From Paracidobacterium acidisoli (GTDB taxonomy: Bacteria > Acidobacteriota > Terriglobia > Terriglobales > Acidobacteriaceae), in assembly GCF_003428625.2 (NCBI RefSeq), contig NZ_QVQT02000006.1:248001-312000 (forward strand): 64,000 nucleotides of DNA, in the 5' to 3' direction. The translations under genes and the position numbers were made by a program. Of this stretch, positions 63,157 to 64,000 are shown in pieces (position 1 is the first letter of the stretch; each line of letters starts with the position of its first letter). The notes beneath the pieces were generated by a model. That model saw nothing but the letters and a program-made list of their open reading frames with translations, searched no databases and was not told the origin of the DNA.

Positions 63157-64000
63157 TCAGGAACCGGCTTCGGTCGTATCGAGTGTGTGGATGGCCCAGC
63201 GGGCCGCATCGGCCAGAACCGGGTCGCCGTCCTCAAGCCAGCCGCGCAGCACCGGAAGATACTGCCTGCTTCCGCTGTTCCCCATCGCGATCGCGATATT
63301 GCGCCGGAAGCCGGCGAATTTTGCGCGCTTGACCGGTGAGCCGTAAAACCAGCGGCCGAAGCCGGCCTCATCCATCTCTGCCAGCCAGTCGAGGGCGGGA
63401 TTCACCAGCGCCTCGCGCGGGGTGAACTCCGGATCGGCGCTCACCGGAGCCCGGCGGTTCCAGGGACAGACATCCTGACAGATATCGCAGCCGAAGACCT
63501 GCCGCCCGATGCCGGAGCGCAGCTCTTCGGGAATCTCTCCGCGCTTTTCGATGGTCAGATAGGCGATGCAGCGGCTGGCGTCCATCTGGCGCGGCGCAGT
63601 CAGGGCCTGGGTGGGACAGGCGTCGATGCAGCGCGTGCAGCTTCCGCAGCGATCCGCGGCCGGGATCGACAGATGCTGCTGCGGCACGTCGAGCGAGGTG
63701 AGGATGACGCCGAGGAAGAGCCACGAGCCCAGCTTTTCGTGCAGCGTGCAGGTATTCTTTCCGGTCCAGCCGATGCCGGCGTAGCGGGCGTAGACGCGCT
63801 CGACGAGCGGCCCGGTGTCGATATAACAGCGCGACTCGAAGGGTCCGGCCTCGCGCTCGAGCAGAGTGCGCAGCGCTTCCAGACGCTTCAGCAGAACCTT
63901 GTGATAGTCAGCGGGCCTGCCGTCCGACCCGGTCTGCGCGTAGCGGGCGATCCAGCCCGCTCCCGGCGGCGGATTGTCGATCGAATGCGGCTGCCCGGAG
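63157..64000 (-). CDS. queG: Epoxyqueuosine reductase, 5' end cut by window
   Basis: The C-terminal 281 codons of QueG; the frame is open to the right end of the window. Visible are SIDNPPPGAGWIARYAQ, AGIGWTGKNTCTLHEK, GSWLFLGVILTSLD, two 4Fe-4S sites (CGSCTRCIDACP and CDICQDVCPWN), and a C-terminal HEAT-like extension. It reduces epoxyqueuosine to queuosine in tRNA wobble positions, using cobalamin and two Fe-S clusters. A full protein is about 380 residues, so roughly 100 residues are missing here. No defect is seen. Confidence 0.93.
   Translation of the reverse strand, partial: SGQPHSIDNPPPGAGWIARYAQTGSDGRPADYHKVLLKRLEALRTLLEREAGPFESRCYIDTGPLVERVYARYAGIGWTGKNTCTLHEKLGSWLFLGVILTSLDVPQQHLSIPAADRCGSCTRCIDACPTQALTAPRQMDASRCIAYLTIEKRGEIPEELRSGIGRQVFGCDICQDVCPWNRRAPVSADPEFTPREALVNPALDWLAEMDEAGFGRWFYGSPVKRAKFAGFRRNIAIAMGNSGSRQYLPVLRGWLEDGDPVLADAARWAIHTLDTTEAGS

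Overview
This 64-kb window is GC-rich chromosomal DNA, most likely from a soil member of the Acidobacteriota (class Terriglobia, Acidobacterium/Terriglobus-like). The evidence is protein family content: a duplicated orphan MacB/FtsX-type permease (the ADOP family), two von Willebrand factor A proteins of the type largely described from acidobacteria, a giant secreted Ig-repeat/beta-propeller lipoprotein, and sugar-scavenging genes. Genus and species cannot be fixed from sequence alone.

Layout. 0.1-7.2 kb: secreted beta-propeller protein, ADOP permease, short-chain dehydrogenase, DUF4232 lipoprotein, Tat-exported bicupin. 7.4-13.9 kb: flavin amine oxidase, alpha-galactosidase with a tightly coupled MFS transporter, 2-oxoglutarate dehydrogenase E1. 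14-19.7 kb: a pentose cassette (FucI/AraA-type isomerase, small membrane protein, SSS symporter, AraD) divergent from a LacI regulator. 19.7-26.8 kb: M16 peptidase, RlmN, secreted proteins, PspC protein and a LysR-HTH/PfkB-kinase fusion. 27-33.5 kb: the protein quality-control run tig-clpP-clpX-lon. 33.6-40.6 kb: the 1,496-residue repeat protein, then transsulfuration-type enzymes. 40.9-48.8 kb: diguanylate cyclase, the overlapping VWA pair, and a coupled cell-wall cassette (DUF1015, amidase, GerMN, murI). 49-51.4 kb: xylulokinase and a NUDIX hydrolase. 51.4-53.5 kb: a low-GC restriction-modification island. 53.5-64 kb: ZIP transporter, YchF-like GTPase, an 0.8-kb region with strong RNA structure, DAHP synthase, YVTN lipoprotein, VapBC, PP2C phosphatase, BrkB-like protein, cold-shock protein, and queG cut by the window end.

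The most notable items are: the compact island holding a PvuII-like N4-cytosine methyltransferase, a PD-(D/E)XK-type nuclease candidate and an excisionase-like regulator whose start overlaps the methyltransferase promoter; the LysR-PfkB fusion; trigger factor with a histidine-rich N-terminal extension; a candidate structured RNA upstream of aroF; and several repeat families. The repeats are a 25-bp minisatellite that runs into the araD stop codon, a 20-mer shared between an intergenic region and an insertion in rlmN, dispersed GGCTGAAGCC-type palindromes, and a GGGATTA heptad array.

Large open frames antisense to genuine genes are frequent at this GC content and were not annotated. All family assignments come from reading motifs by eye. 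No database search or folding program was run.
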